This document shows positions 63,404-64,000 of a stretch of 64,000 nucleotides of DNA, piece after piece (position 1 is the first letter of the stretch; each line of letters starts with the position of its first letter). A program made the translations under genes and the position numbers. This DNA is from Rhodothermales bacterium (GTDB lineage Bacteria > Bacteroidota > Rhodothermia > Rhodothermales > JAHQVL01): the NCBI GenBank assembly GCA_041391505.1, contig JAWKNW010000014.1, forward strand, positions 62,001 through 126,000, given 5' to 3'. The notes under the pieces were generated by a model. The model was not told where the DNA came from. It worked only from the letters and a program-made list of their open reading frames with translations, and did not search any database.

Positions 63404-64000
63404 TCACCAGGTGCGCGTCTTCAGCAGTTCCTCGACGCGGGATTGCGGGACGGGCAGCGAGGCTTTGTTGGCCTCGAGCCATCGGGAAAAGTCGGTCTCG
63501 ATCTCGTCCGTCCACCGCGTGTCGATCTGGCCGGGCGTATAGACGCCCTCGCGCAGCCGCAGGTGGCCGAACTGGTCGCGCAGGATCACGATCTCGGCGG
63601 TTTCGACGACCTTCTGCGCCAGATGGGGCGGGATGAAAACGACGCCTTCCTCACGCGCGAGCACGACATCGCCGGGGAGCACCGTGGCGACGCCGATCCG
63701 GACCGGGACGTTGACGCCGAGCAGCATCATCTCCTGGATGTAGGAAGGGTGCCAGTCCCGCACGAACGCGTTGAACCCGTCGATTTCGCGGAGCCCCTCG
63801 AGGTCGCGCGCGGAGCCGTCGAACACGACGCCGTTGCCGGATCGGGCATAGATCGCGTTGCCGAGGTTATCGCCGATGAGGGTGCCGTCGGCCACCTTGC
63901 CGAAGGCGTCGGCCACATATACGTCGCCGGGTTCGAGCATGTCGATGGGCCAGGAGTTCATCGCGCCGATGCGTCCCTCCTCGTGCCCGCGGTCGGTCAT
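63404..64000 (-). CDS. RraA-family / 4-hydroxy-4-methyl-2-oxoglutarate aldolase-like protein (5' end outside window)
   Basis: 198 residues to the window edge, open through the last base. An ATG happens to sit at 63998-64000, but the family usually has about 70 more N-terminal residues, so the true start lies outside. Visible core: DMLEPGDVYVADAFGKVADG, GDNLGNAIYARSGNGVVFDG and SARDLEGLREID, then VLPGDVVLAREEGVVFIP. Members of the family act as class II aldolases on oxoacids or as RNase E regulators; the neighbour (an enolase-superfamily enzyme) favours sugar-acid or oxoacid breakdown. Confidence 0.8.
   Translation of the reverse strand: MTDRGHEEGRIGAMNSWPIDMLEPGDVYVADAFGKVADGTLIGDNLGNAIYARSGNGVVFDGSARDLEGLREIDGFNAFVRDWHPSYIQEMMLLGVNVPVRIGVATVLPGDVVLAREEGVVFIPPHLAQKVVETAEIVILRDQFGHLRLREGVYTPGQIDTRWTDEIETDFSRWLEANKASLPVPQSRVEELLKTRTW

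Overview
The window is GC-rich DNA from what looks like a Rhodothermota/Bacteroidota-type heterotroph. The evidence is a type IX secretion sorting domain on a 1,498-residue extracellular nuclease, an outer-membrane-beta-barrel TonB receptor, many twin-arginine-exported Gfo/Idh/MocA oxidoreductases, few convincing Shine-Dalgarno sites, and a PVC-type membrane-bound dehydrogenase next to a GDSL-like protein. No phage, insertion sequence, rRNA or CRISPR array is visible. The taxonomic call is an inference from gene content.

Layout. 1-4944 (minus): heme-binding-type dehydrogenase (cut by the window edge), acyltransferase and SGNH-like protein, with a GTAAC-rich non-coding stretch among them. 5060-11982 (plus): a candidate catabolic operon (FAD oxidase, Fe-S partner, sugar epimerase-like TIM barrel, Tm-1-like ATP-binding protein, creatininase-family amidohydrolase) ending with a GntR/FCD regulator. 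A strong promoter overlaps a 10-bp palindrome at its head. 12400-15834: TylF-like methyltransferase, then a DtxR/MntR regulator divergent from a ZIP-permease fusion (metal homeostasis). 16458-18251 (minus): a 5'-nucleotidase split into two exported proteins. 18602-20591: AbgT transporter and a gamma-glutamylcyclotransferase-like protein. 20673-27969 (minus): T9SS nuclease and a TonB receptor broken by an amber codon. 28220-35376 (plus): a redox/ion signalling cluster (REC-TrxR-like fusion, CPA2 antiporter with a UBP zinc finger, cNMP-type histidine kinase, CobW and FeoB-like G proteins). 35509-39884: lipocalin-like protein, racemase, oxidoreductase and P1 peptidase. 40314-50413: housekeeping block (tRNA-Gln, prs, rplY/ctc, pth, hppA, 2-oxoacid dehydrogenase E2), followed by a Xer-like protein lacking both catalytic arginines, a TauE exporter and UmuC. 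50489-64000: two more Gfo/Idh/MocA proteins, a GAF chemoreceptor, a 16-residue-repeat surface protein, a KAP-NTPase/FGE-like fusion, a methyltransferase, an AGE epimerase, a cold-shock protein, an enolase-superfamily protein and an RraA-like protein.

The most unusual signal is between the genes. At about fifteen places the spacers consist of 7-bp tandem units (such as GTTCAAG, GGATGCA, GGTCATT, ACGATTT, GACCGAT, GACCAGT). They are often arranged as a left array, a short core and an inverted right array, and often touch start or stop codons. Three loci add short GC-rich hairpins and two share a 30-bp core. In two genes the repeat supplies the C-terminal codons and the stop. This looks like an uncharacterised family of heptameric repeat/hairpin elements.

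Frame problems cluster between 55.3 and 60.7 kb (chemoreceptor, KAP/FGE gene, methyltransferase, AGE epimerase), and the TonB receptor has an in-frame TAG. Consensus error in the assembly is a serious alternative to real gene decay. All calls rest on reading translated sequence by eye; no database search was run.
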